Shown one piece after another: positions 1-7,583 of a DNA stretch of 64,000 nt. The translations under genes and the position numbers were made by a program. Position 1 is the stretch's first letter; every line of letters starts with the position of its first letter. Under the pieces are notes generated by a model, which ran no database searches, was not told the DNA's origin, and worked only from the letters and a program-made list of their open reading frames with translations. Source of the DNA: Amycolatopsis eburnea (GTDB lineage: Bacteria > Actinomycetota > Actinomycetes > Mycobacteriales > Pseudonocardiaceae); NCBI RefSeq assembly GCF_003937945.1, contig NZ_RSEC01000055.1, forward strand, positions 1-64,000, in the 5' to 3' direction.

Positions 1-143
1 GCATGGTGATGAACGGCTCCCGCGACGAGGGCGCGCTGGTCGGCAACATCAAGCCGAGCGCGATGCCGCCGGGCCGGGGCAACCTGCTGACCCGCAAGGC
101 CGGCAAGCAGCTGATCCAGGTCTCGTGGATCCAGCCCGACTAG
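1..143 (+). CDS. eccC: Type VII secretion FtsK/SpoIIIE-type ATPase, C-terminal fragment
   Basis: Only the last 46 residues are in the window (reading frame from base 3), ending at the TAG at 141-143. The tail contains GSRDEGALVGNIKPS followed by a PPGRG turn and an LLTRKAGKQLIQV strand. From memory this matches the extreme C-terminus of EccC-family ESX/type VII secretion ATPases, where an 'SG..DEG.LiGn.kp..lPPGRG..v.r' pattern closes the last ATPase domain. The protein would power export of WXG100-type substrates at the membrane. The rest of the gene, and any ESX partners, lie upstream of the window. It could also be another FtsK/SpoIIIE translocase of the same family. Confidence 0.6.
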   Translation, partial: MVMNGSRDEGALVGNIKPSAMPPGRGNLLTRKAGKQLIQVSWIQPD

Positions 144-166
144 CTATCGAATTCAGGAGAAGGGCC

Positions 167-978
167 ATGACTTTTCTGGTGACCGGGACGTCCAGCGGGA
201 TCGGGCGGGCGATCGCCGTCCGGCTCGCCGAGCACGGACACGAAGTGGTGGCCGGGGTGCGGAAGATCGCCGACGCTCCGGCGCACCCCCGCATCCGGCC
301 GGTGGAGCTCGACGTGACCGATGCGGCCCAGCTGGCCGCGGCGGCGAAGGACATCGGCCCGTTGAGCGGCTTGGTGAACAACGCCGGGATCACGGTTTCC
401 GCTCCGGTGGAGCACATTCCGCTCGACCGGTTGCGTGCGCAGTTCGAGGTCAACGTGGTGGGAGTCGTGGCCGTGTGCCAGGCTTTCCTGCCGGGGGTCC
501 GCGCCGGACGGGGGCGGATCGTGATGATCAGCTCGTCGAGCGGCCGCGTCGCGATCCCGCTCCTCGGCGCCTACAGCGCCTCGAAGTTCGCCGTCGAGGC
601 GCTTCGGACTCGTTGCGACAGGAATTGCGGCCGTGGAACGTGCCCGTGGTGGTCGTCGAGCCCGGAAGTTTCCAGTCGCGGAACCGGGCGAGCACCGAGG
701 CCGCGGCGGCGGCCGACCGCGTGACGATGGGCGAGACCGCGGAGCGTCAATACGGTTCCGCGATGGACACGTACCTGGAGTTCAGCAGGAAGGTGGAAGC
801 GCGAGCCGGAGCGCCGGAACGGGTCGCCGCGGTCGTCGAACGCGCGCTCACGGCGAAGCGCCCGCGGTCGCGTTACCAGGTCGGTGCCGACGCGCACTTA
901 CTGCTGGCGCTGGGCCGGGTACTGCCGGGCCGGGCCATGGATGTGGTGCTCGCCAAGAGCCTCGGCTCGCCGAGCTGA
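167..978 (+). pseudogene. Short-chain dehydrogenase/reductase, one-base frameshift
   Basis: Starts at ATG 167 behind an AGGAGAAGG ribosome site. The first part reads as a classical SDR: TGTSSGIG cofactor loop near residue 6, NNAG, and the YSASK catalytic Tyr/Lys. Near base 604 the frame breaks. The remainder continues in another frame as SDSLRQELRPWNVPVVVVEP and runs to the TGA at 976-978. Restoring one base inside 'gcgcttcgg' would join the parts into a protein of about 270 residues, the usual family length. The gene is either inactivated or carries a sequencing error; everything else is intact. Substrate unknown; an NAD(P)-dependent oxidoreductase. Confidence 0.8.
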
Positions 979-1047
979 TTTCCGCCGGGGCTCCCCGAGA
1001 GAGACGGATCGTCCCCGGTCGAGTGCTGGTCAACCCGTGTCCGAAGT

Positions 1048-1067
1048 TGTAGAGTGAGCGCTACATA
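1048..1067. promoter_or_regulatory. Operator-like dyad upstream of the catabolic operon
   Basis: TGTAGAGTGAGCGCTACATA is an imperfect inverted repeat (AGTG...CRCT core) about 50 bases upstream of the MFS permease start. Nearly the same 20-mer occurs at 19432-19451 upstream of the terpene cluster. This suggests a regulator binding site shared by the two units. The regulator is not identifiable here. Confidence 0.5.
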
Positions 1068-1119
1068 CAGAGCTTCCCCGGGGGGACGTAACCGCCGCCG
1101 CAACGAAGCGAGGTTTCCC

Positions 1120-2469
1120 TTGAACGTCCTTGAACAGGTGAAGAACTCACCGATGAGCCGAGCCCAGGTGAGAGCGGTCGCGCTGTGCCTCGTGATCAAC
1201 CTGATCGACGGGTTCGACCTCCTGGTCACCTCCTACGTCGGCCCGGCGATCACCCGGCAGTGGAGCTTGTCCCCGTCGGCGGTGGGCGTGCTACTCAGCG
1301 GCGGGCTGGCCGGCATGGCCATCGGCGGGCTCTTCCTCGCCCCGCTGGCCGACCGCGTCGGACGCCGTACGCTCACCCTCGCCTGTCTGGCCCTGGCGTC
1401 GCTGGGCATGCTCGCCGCCGCCGCGGCGCAGGACTTCGGCCAGCTGCTCGCCTGCCGGGTGGTGACGGGTGCGGCCGTGGGCGCGATGGCGGCCAGCCTG
1501 CCGGTGCTCACCTCCGAGTACGCGAACCACCGGCGCCGGGGGCTGGTGGTCGCGCTGATCACCACCGGCTACGGCCTGGGTTCGGTGATCGCCGGAATCG
1601 CGTCGAGCGTGCTGCTGGGCGCGTTCGGCTGGCGCTCGGTCTTCGTGTTTGGCGCTCTCGTCACGGCGCTCCTCTTCGCTGTGGCGCTGCGGTTCCTGCC
1701 GGAGTCGATGGACTTCCTCGTCGCCCGCCGGCCGTCCCGGGCGCTGGACAAGCTCAACCGGATCCTCGTCTCGATGGGCCGCACGCCGGTCGAGGAGCTG
1801 CCCGCGGCACCGTCGGCGGCGGCGACGCGCAAGGTGGTTCTCGACTCGCTGTTCCGCGGAAGCAACGCGGTGCGGACCGTGCTGGTCTGGGTCGCGTTCG
1901 TTTCGGCGCAGCTGATGTTCTACTTTGCCAGTTCGTGGACGCCCAGCCTGCTGCTGAAGGCCGGGATGTCCAGCGGACAGGGCATCAGCGGCGGTGTCCT
2001 GCTGAGCCTCGGCGGCGTGACGGGCGCGGTCCTGCTGGGACTGCTGGTGTCCCGGGTCGGCCCGCGCCGGCTGACCGCGGCCTACTTCGGCATCGGCGCC
2101 CTCGCGCTCATCCTGTTCTCCTTCTCGCTCGGGACGCTGGCGATCGCCCTGGTCGCGGCCGTGCTGGTCGGGCTGTTCCTCAACGGGACGGTGACCGGGA
2201 TCAACGTCATCGTGCCGAGCCTGTACCCGGCCGAAGCCCGTGCGACCGCCCTCGGCATGGCGGTCGCGGTGAGCAGGCTCGGTGCCGTCCTGGCCCCCCT
2301 GCTCGCCGGGTTCCTGCTGCAGGCCGGCTGGGCGCCGGCCTCGATGTTCCGCTTCTTCGCGATCCCCGGTGTCGTCGGTGCCGTCGCGACGCTCCTGCTC
2401 GCCCGGTTCGGGCGGGCCGCGCGGACCAGCACGGACCGCCGGGTCGAGAGCGCGGTGGCGGACGCATGA
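1120..2469 (+). CDS. MFS transporter, aromatic acid/H+ symporter-like
   Basis: A 449-residue twelve-helix major facilitator. I chose TTG 1120 because GAAGCGAGG lies seven bases before it; an in-frame GTG at 1054 overlaps the operator and has no ribosome site. Family marks: LVINLIDGFDLL in helix 1 (the D-G-[FY]-D signature of aromatic-acid permeases), the loop 2-3 motif PLADRVGRRTL, and the mid-protein PESMDFLVARR. It is first in a head-to-tail catabolic operon and its stop overlaps the next start (ATGA). It probably imports the substrate degraded by the downstream enzymes, likely an aromatic or related carboxylate; the substrate is an inference. Confidence 0.85.
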   Translation: MNVLEQVKNSPMSRAQVRAVALCLVINLIDGFDLLVTSYVGPAITRQWSLSPSAVGVLLSGGLAGMAIGGLFLAPLADRVGRRTLTLACLALASLGMLAAAAAQDFGQLLACRVVTGAAVGAMAASLPVLTSEYANHRRRGLVVALITTGYGLGSVIAGIASSVLLGAFGWRSVFVFGALVTALLFAVALRFLPESMDFLVARRPSRALDKLNRILVSMGRTPVEELPAAPSAAATRKVVLDSLFRGSNAVRTVLVWVAFVSAQLMFYFASSWTPSLLLKAGMSSGQGISGGVLLSLGGVTGAVLLGLLVSRVGPRRLTAAYFGIGALALILFSFSLGTLAIALVAAVLVGLFLNGTVTGINVIVPSLYPAEARATALGMAVAVSRLGAVLAPLLAGFLLQAGWAPASMFRFFAIPGVVGAVATLLLARFGRAARTSTDRRVESAVADA

Positions 2470-3086
2470 CCGGATCCGACCCGGACCGCACCGCCGTGCT
2501 GGTCATCGACATGCAGAACGACTTCGTCGAAGAAGACGCGCCGCTGGAGTTCCCCGAGGGCCGGCGGATCATCCCCGCCATCCAGCGGGTCCTGGACGCC
2601 GCGCGCGGCCGCGGCATGCCGGTCGTCCACGCCGCGCACGTCCACCGGCCCGGCGGCGCCGACCTGGGGATCCACCGCGAGCTGTACCCGCCGGTGGCCG
2701 CGGGGGAAGCTCTCGTGGACGGCGAGCGCGGCGGGGAGATCCACGCCGACCTCGCGCCACGGCCGGGCGAGCCGGTGGTCAAGAAGCACCGGTACAACGC
2801 CTTCTACGCCACCGACCTGGAGATTATCCTGCGTGGACTCGGCGTCGAGACGGTCGTCCTCAGCGGGATGACGACCGAGTGCTGCGTGCTCGGAACCGCC
2901 CGCGGTGCCCTGGAACGCGGGTTCCGGTCGGTGGTGCTGTCCGACGCGTGCGCGTCCTGCGACTACCCGGACCTCGGGGCCGGTCCCATGTCCGCCGGCG
3001 AGATGCACCTGGCCGCGCTGCGGGTGATGTCGCTCACGTCGTCACGGCTGGTCGGCACTGACGAGTTCCTGTCGCGGCTGCCGTGA
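2466..3086 (+). CDS. Isochorismatase-family cysteine hydrolase
   Basis: A 206-residue single-domain member of the isochorismatase/nicotinamidase fold. The triad is visible: Asp15 in VLVIDMQNDF, a Lys in VVKKHRYNAF near residue 103, and the nucleophilic Cys in SGMTTECCVLGTARGA near residue 138. Such enzymes hydrolyse amides, carbamoyl groups or vinyl ethers (nicotinamidase, maleamate amidase, N-carbamoylsarcosine amidase). The start overlaps the permease stop by four bases, so the genes are translationally coupled. In this operon an amidase or carbamoylase role in ring-fragment degradation is plausible but not proven. Confidence 0.85.
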   Translation: MTGSDPDRTAVLVIDMQNDFVEEDAPLEFPEGRRIIPAIQRVLDAARGRGMPVVHAAHVHRPGGADLGIHRELYPPVAAGEALVDGERGGEIHADLAPRPGEPVVKKHRYNAFYATDLEIILRGLGVETVVLSGMTTECCVLGTARGALERGFRSVVLSDACASCDYPDLGAGPMSAGEMHLAALRVMSLTSSRLVGTDEFLSRLP

Positions 3087-3124
3087 CCGGCGACCCGACG
3101 TACGATCCACAAAGGAGGACGGAC

Positions 3125-3868
3125 GTGCCTGCCCTGGTGTTGCTGCACGGCGGCGGGCCCGGCGTGGACGCCGCGAGCAACTGGGCGAGCGTGCGCGCCG
3201 GGTTCGACGGCGGGTTCCGCTGCCTGGCCCCCGACCTGCTCGGCTTCGGCACGCAGATCGCCGGGACGGGCGGGCTCAACGGGCCGCGGGCGTGGGCCCT
3301 CGCCCGCGCCCGGCAGGTCCTCGACCTCCTCGACCGTCACGGGCTGGATCGCGTGCACCTGGTCGGCAACTCCGCCGCGGGTGGGGCCGCGGCACTGGCG
3401 CTGTTGTCCGTGGCCCCCGATCGGGTCGGCCGCGCGATCGTCATGGGTGGCGCGGGCACGGGACCGTTACCCGCGGCGGTTCCCTTCTACGACAACCCGA
3501 CCCGGAGGTCCATGCGGGCGACTCTCGGCCGGCTGGTCGCCGACGAAAGTGTCCATGGAGGACTCCTGGACGAACTGACCGAGCTTCGGCTGAAACAAGC
3601 CCTCCGCCCCGGCGCGGAGGCGGCGTTCCGGTCGATGTTCGCCGACGTCGTGGGCGGTCCGCCGCCGGTCGACCTCACCAAGATCACCACGCCGGTCCTC
3701 GCCCTGCACGGCGAGCGCGACCGCGTCCAGCCGGTCGAGGTCTCCGAGCGCCTAGCCGGGGCACTGCCCCACGGCCGCCTGCACGTGGTGGCGGGCGCCG
3801 GGCACTGGATCCACGTCGACCGGCCGGACGAGTTCACCAAGCTGGTAGGGGAGTTCCTGAGCGCATGA
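3125..3868 (+). CDS. Alpha/beta hydrolase (MhpC/BphD-like)
   Basis: A 247-residue alpha/beta hydrolase. GTG 3125 is preferred over the in-frame GTG 3083 because a strong AAAGGAGG precedes it by about six bases and the protein then begins directly with the first beta strand (PALVLLHGGGPG). The oxyanion-hole HGGGPG, nucleophile elbow GNSAAG, acid in ALHGERDRVQP and final His in AGHWIHVDRP are all present. This combination is typical of hydrolases cleaving C-C bonds of meta-cleavage products, though esterases share it. It overlaps the following monooxygenase start by four bases. Confidence 0.85.
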   Translation: MPALVLLHGGGPGVDAASNWASVRAGFDGGFRCLAPDLLGFGTQIAGTGGLNGPRAWALARARQVLDLLDRHGLDRVHLVGNSAAGGAAALALLSVAPDRVGRAIVMGGAGTGPLPAAVPFYDNPTRRSMRATLGRLVADESVHGGLLDELTELRLKQALRPGAEAAFRSMFADVVGGPPPVDLTKITTPVLALHGERDRVQPVEVSERLAGALPHGRLHVVAGAGHWIHVDRPDEFTKLVGEFLSA

Positions 3869-5454
3869 CCGGAATCCTGATCGTCGGCGCCGGCCCCGCC
3901 GGCCTGACCCTCGCCATCGACCTCGCGCAGCGCGGCGTCGCGTGCCACGTCGTCGAGGCGACCGGGCAACGCGGCGTCAACCCGCGGTGCAACACCACGT
4001 CCGCGCGGTCGATGGAGATCTTCCGGCGGCTCGGGCTGGCCGGCGAGATCCGCCGGGCCGGGCTGCCGGAGGACTACCCGACGTCGATCCACTACCGCAC
4101 GACCCTGACCGGCGAGGACATCTACCGCATCGACCTGCCGTCCGCGGCCGACGTCCTGGCCGGGGTGGGCCGGGCGAGCTGGCCGACGCCGGAGCCGCAG
4201 CACCGGATCTCGCAGCTGTACCTCGAGCCCATCCTGGAGAAGCACGCGAGCAAGCTGCCCGGGCTGACCCTCGAACGCGGCACCCGGCTGGTCGAACTCC
4301 GGCAGCACGACGACCACGTCGAAGCGGTCGTGGAGAACGCCGGTGAACGCCGCACCTTGCGCTGCGCGTACGTGGTCGGCTGCGACGGCGCCCACAGCAC
4401 CGTCCGCCGCCGGCTCGGCATCCGCTACGAGGGCGTCGACGCGATCCAGCGGTTCGTGTCGACCTTCGTCCGCTCGCCCGAGTTGGGGCGGCTGGCCGCG
4501 CGGGACCGGGCGTGGACGTACTGGACCTACGGCCGCCGGATCGCGTCGCTGATCGCCATCGACGGGAAGTCGTTGTGGCTCAACCACGTCGCCTTCGCGC
4601 CCGACCACGACACCGAGGGAGAGGACCCGGAACAGCTGCTGCGGGAGTCCGTGGGCAAGCCCGTCGAGCACGAGGTGCTCGGCGTGGTGCGCTGGACTGG
4701 CCGCCGGCTGGTCGCCCAGCGGTACCGCGCCGGCCGGGTGTTCCTGGTCGGCGACGCCGCCCACATCTGGATCCCCGTCGGCGGGTTCGGCATGAATGCC
4801 GGCATCCAGGACGCGGCGACGCTGGCGTGGATGCTGGCCGCCGTCCACCACGGCTGGGCCCCGCCCGAACTGCTGGACGCCTACGAACTCGAGCGCAAGC
4901 CGGTCGGTGAGCAGTTCGCCACCGCGGTGGGCGCCCAGGCCCGCACGTCGTTCGCGGACGTCTCCCCGGACATCCACCTGACCGGCCCCGAGGGCGAGCG
5001 GGCCCGCGCGGAGTTCGCCGCACGGCTGGCCGTCACCGAGCCGCGGCGGTATTCCCCCGACGGCTTCAGTTTCGGCTACCACTACGCGGCCTCGCCGCTG
5101 ATCGTCGGCGGCGAAGACCCGGCCGAGATCACCATGGGGGACTACCAGCAGCGGCCGCGGCCCGGCTTCCGGCTGCCGCACGCCTGGCTCGACGACGGCC
5201 GGTCGGTGTTCGACGTGCTCGGCTCCGGCTTCACCCTGCTGCGAACCGATCCGAGGGCCGGGACGACGTCCTGGACCCTGGCGGCGCGTGAACTCGGCGT
5301 TCCGCTGGCCGTCGTCGACCTGCCCGGCCGTTACCCCGCCGCGCTGCTGCTGGTGCGCCCGGACCAGCACATCGCCTGGATGGGTGGCGTGGACGCTCGT
5401 CCGGACGAGCTCCTCCACACCGTCACCGGCCGTGTCCCGGCCCACCAGGCCTGA
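3865..5454 (+). CDS. FAD-dependent aromatic hydroxylase (PHBH/MhpA type)
   Basis: A 529-residue class A flavoprotein monooxygenase. The N-terminal dinucleotide fold is GAGPAG; the DG motif is VGCDGAHSTVRRRLG; the FAD ribityl motif is GDAAHIWIPVGGFGMNAGIQDA. A thioredoxin-like C-terminal segment of about 130 residues follows, as in phenol hydroxylase/MhpA relatives. Such enzymes use NAD(P)H and O2 to hydroxylate activated aromatic rings. Its position between a hydrolase and the carboxylase-type subunits supports a role in an aromatic degradation path. Confidence 0.88.
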   Translation: MTGILIVGAGPAGLTLAIDLAQRGVACHVVEATGQRGVNPRCNTTSARSMEIFRRLGLAGEIRRAGLPEDYPTSIHYRTTLTGEDIYRIDLPSAADVLAGVGRASWPTPEPQHRISQLYLEPILEKHASKLPGLTLERGTRLVELRQHDDHVEAVVENAGERRTLRCAYVVGCDGAHSTVRRRLGIRYEGVDAIQRFVSTFVRSPELGRLAARDRAWTYWTYGRRIASLIAIDGKSLWLNHVAFAPDHDTEGEDPEQLLRESVGKPVEHEVLGVVRWTGRRLVAQRYRAGRVFLVGDAAHIWIPVGGFGMNAGIQDAATLAWMLAAVHHGWAPPELLDAYELERKPVGEQFATAVGAQARTSFADVSPDIHLTGPEGERARAEFAARLAVTEPRRYSPDGFSFGYHYAASPLIVGGEDPAEITMGDYQQRPRPGFRLPHAWLDDGRSVFDVLGSGFTLLRTDPRAGTTSWTLAARELGVPLAVVDLPGRYPAALLLVRPDQHIAWMGGVDARPDELLHTVTGRVPAHQA

Positions 5455-5473
5455 AAACACCAGGAGAACCGCA

Positions 5474-7576
5474 ATGCCATACGCACTGGGCGTCGACGTC
5501 GGCGGCACGTTCACCGACGCGGTCGCCTCCGACGGCGCCGGCCGGATCGTGTCGGCCAAGACGCCGACGACCCCGCCGAACCGCGAGGTCGGCGTCATGC
5601 GCGCAATCGAAGACCTCGCCGCCGAACTCGGCCTCGGCGTCGGCGAGCTGCTCTCGCAGACCGACTACATCGCCCACGGCACGACCGCCTCGATCAACGC
5701 CCTCGTGCAGGGCCAAGTCGCCGACGTCGGGCTGATCGCCACCAAGGGCCACCGGGACGCGATCTACATCATGAACGCCGAAGGCCGCACCCTCGGCCGG
5801 TCGGCGCACGAAATCCAGGACACGTTGCGGCAGCGCAAGCCCGCGCCGCTGATCCCGAAGTACCGCGCCCTGGAGGTCACCGAGCGGATCGACCACGCCG
5901 GGACGGTCCTGGTGCCCCTCGACGAATACGAGGTCCGCAGGGTCGCTCAGTCCCTGGTGGACCAAGGGGTCGAGGCGATCGCCGTCTGCCTGCTGTGGTC
6001 GTTCAAGAACGGCGTCCACGAACAGCGCGTCCGCGAGCTGATCCACGAGATCGCGCCGGACATGTACGTGACGCTCTCTTCGGAGGTCAGTCCCCGCATC
6101 CGCGAGTTCGCGCGAACCTCCACCACGATCATGAACGCCCAGGTCGGACCGCGGCTGCGCACCTACCTGCTGCCGCTGCAGAAACAGCTGGAGGAAGGCG
6201 GGCTCAAGGGCCCGCTGCTCGTCATGCAGAGCGAGGGCGGCACCATCACCGCCGACCGCGCCCCCGAGCACGCGATCACCACGGTCGGGTCGGTCCTGTC
6301 CGGCGGGGTGGTCGGCGGGATGCGCCTGGCCGGGCAGCTGGGCCACCGCAACGTCATCACCACCGACGTCGGCGGCACGACGTTCCTCGCCGGCTTGATC
6401 GTCGACGGCGCGCCGGTGATGGCACCGGGCTCGATCGTCAACCAGTTCCCGATCAACGCGGCGACGATTCGCGTGCACACCATCGGCTCCGGTGGCGGCG
6501 CGCTCGCCTCCGTGGACGACGGCGGCAACCTGCGGCTCGGCCCGCAGAGCGCCGAAGCCGTCCCCGGCCCGGCCTGCTACGGCAACGGAGGCACGCGCCC
6601 GACGAACACCGACGCCAACCTGGTGCTCGGCATCCTCAGCGAACGCGGCCTGCTCGGCGGCCGCAAGCCATTGCGGCTGGACCTGGCACGCGAGGCGATC
6701 CGCGAGCACGTCGCCGAACCACTGGGCCTCACCGTCGAGGAAGCCGCCATCGCCATCCACGAAGTGCAGAACGCGCAGGCGGGCGACCTGCTGCGCCGGG
6801 CCGTCGTGCAGGCCGGTCACGACCCCCGCGACTTCGTCGCCTACGCCTTCGGGGGAGCGGGACCCGCGCACTGCGCCGGCTACTGCCAGGACCTCGGCGT
6901 GAGTGAGGTCGTCGTGCCGCTCGGCCCGGTCGCGTCCGCCTTCTCGGCCTACGGACTCGCGGCCTCGGACGTCGCGTTGAGCGCGGAGCTGTCCGACCCG
7001 TCCGCCTTCCCGGTCGATCACGCGGTGCTCGAATCCCACTTCGCCCGGCTGGAAGCCGATCTGCAGCGCGCGCTGGACCGGCAGAAGGTGAAGTTCCAGG
7101 ACGTCTCGCTCCACCGCGAGATCGACCTGCGGTACTCCATGCAGGTCACCGAGCTCGCGACGGCCGTCCCGGACGCGAAGTTCACCGAGCGCACCGGCGA
7201 GGAGATCCTCGGGCGCTTCGAGGAGCAGTACGAGCGCATCAACGGCAGCGGCGCCGGCTACCGCGAAGCCGGCGTGCAGGCGATCACCTACCGCATGCGC
7301 GCCAAGGCCGGTCTCGGCTTCCCGATCGCGCTGCCGGAAATCCCCGCGGCCGACGGCCCCGATCCGCGGGCGGCCCTGCTCGGCGAACGCTCGGTCTGCC
7401 TCGACTCGCAGACCGGTTACGTGTTGACCCCCGTCTACGACTACGCGCGGCTGCGGGCGGGCCACGAACTCGTCGGCCCCGCGATCGTCGACGTCCCGAC
7501 CACGGTGGTCGTCGTCCCCGCCGGGGTCACCGGCCGCGTCGACCACCTCGGCAACCTCGTGCTGCGCTACCAGTGA
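5474..7576 (+). CDS. Hydantoinase A / acetone carboxylase beta-type subunit
   Basis: A 700-residue member of the hydantoinase/oxoprolinase family with an ASKHA-type ATPase fold: VDVGGTFTDAV at residue 7, HGTTASINA, VGSVLSGGVVGG, TTDVGGTTFLAGL and FGGAGPAHC. Relatives include N-methylhydantoinase A, 5-oxoprolinase, and the beta subunits of acetone and acetophenone carboxylases; all couple ATP hydrolysis to activation of an amide or enolate. CAGGAGAACC precedes the ATG. It is seven bases upstream of its partner subunit, so the two probably form one complex. Context favours a ketone carboxylase or ring-amide hydrolase; the substrate is unknown. Confidence 0.9.
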   Translation: MPYALGVDVGGTFTDAVASDGAGRIVSAKTPTTPPNREVGVMRAIEDLAAELGLGVGELLSQTDYIAHGTTASINALVQGQVADVGLIATKGHRDAIYIMNAEGRTLGRSAHEIQDTLRQRKPAPLIPKYRALEVTERIDHAGTVLVPLDEYEVRRVAQSLVDQGVEAIAVCLLWSFKNGVHEQRVRELIHEIAPDMYVTLSSEVSPRIREFARTSTTIMNAQVGPRLRTYLLPLQKQLEEGGLKGPLLVMQSEGGTITADRAPEHAITTVGSVLSGGVVGGMRLAGQLGHRNVITTDVGGTTFLAGLIVDGAPVMAPGSIVNQFPINAATIRVHTIGSGGGALASVDDGGNLRLGPQSAEAVPGPACYGNGGTRPTNTDANLVLGILSERGLLGGRKPLRLDLAREAIREHVAEPLGLTVEEAAIAIHEVQNAQAGDLLRRAVVQAGHDPRDFVAYAFGGAGPAHCAGYCQDLGVSEVVVPLGPVASAFSAYGLAASDVALSAELSDPSAFPVDHAVLESHFARLEADLQRALDRQKVKFQDVSLHREIDLRYSMQVTELATAVPDAKFTERTGEEILGRFEEQYERINGSGAGYREAGVQAITYRMRAKAGLGFPIALPEIPAADGPDPRAALLGERSVCLDSQTGYVLTPVYDYARLRAGHELVGPAIVDVPTTVVVVPAGVTGRVDHLGNLVLRYQ

Positions 7577-7583
7577 GGAAACC

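Noticed and set aside
3083..3124. GTG 3083 as start of the alpha/beta hydrolase, overlapping the isochorismatase-type stop
   Set aside because: A strong AAAGGAGG directly before GTG 3125 and the fold starting at that point favour the later start.
3487..5598. Long reverse-strand open frame opposite the monooxygenase
   Set aside because: Same shadow effect; translation is low-complexity and without motifs.
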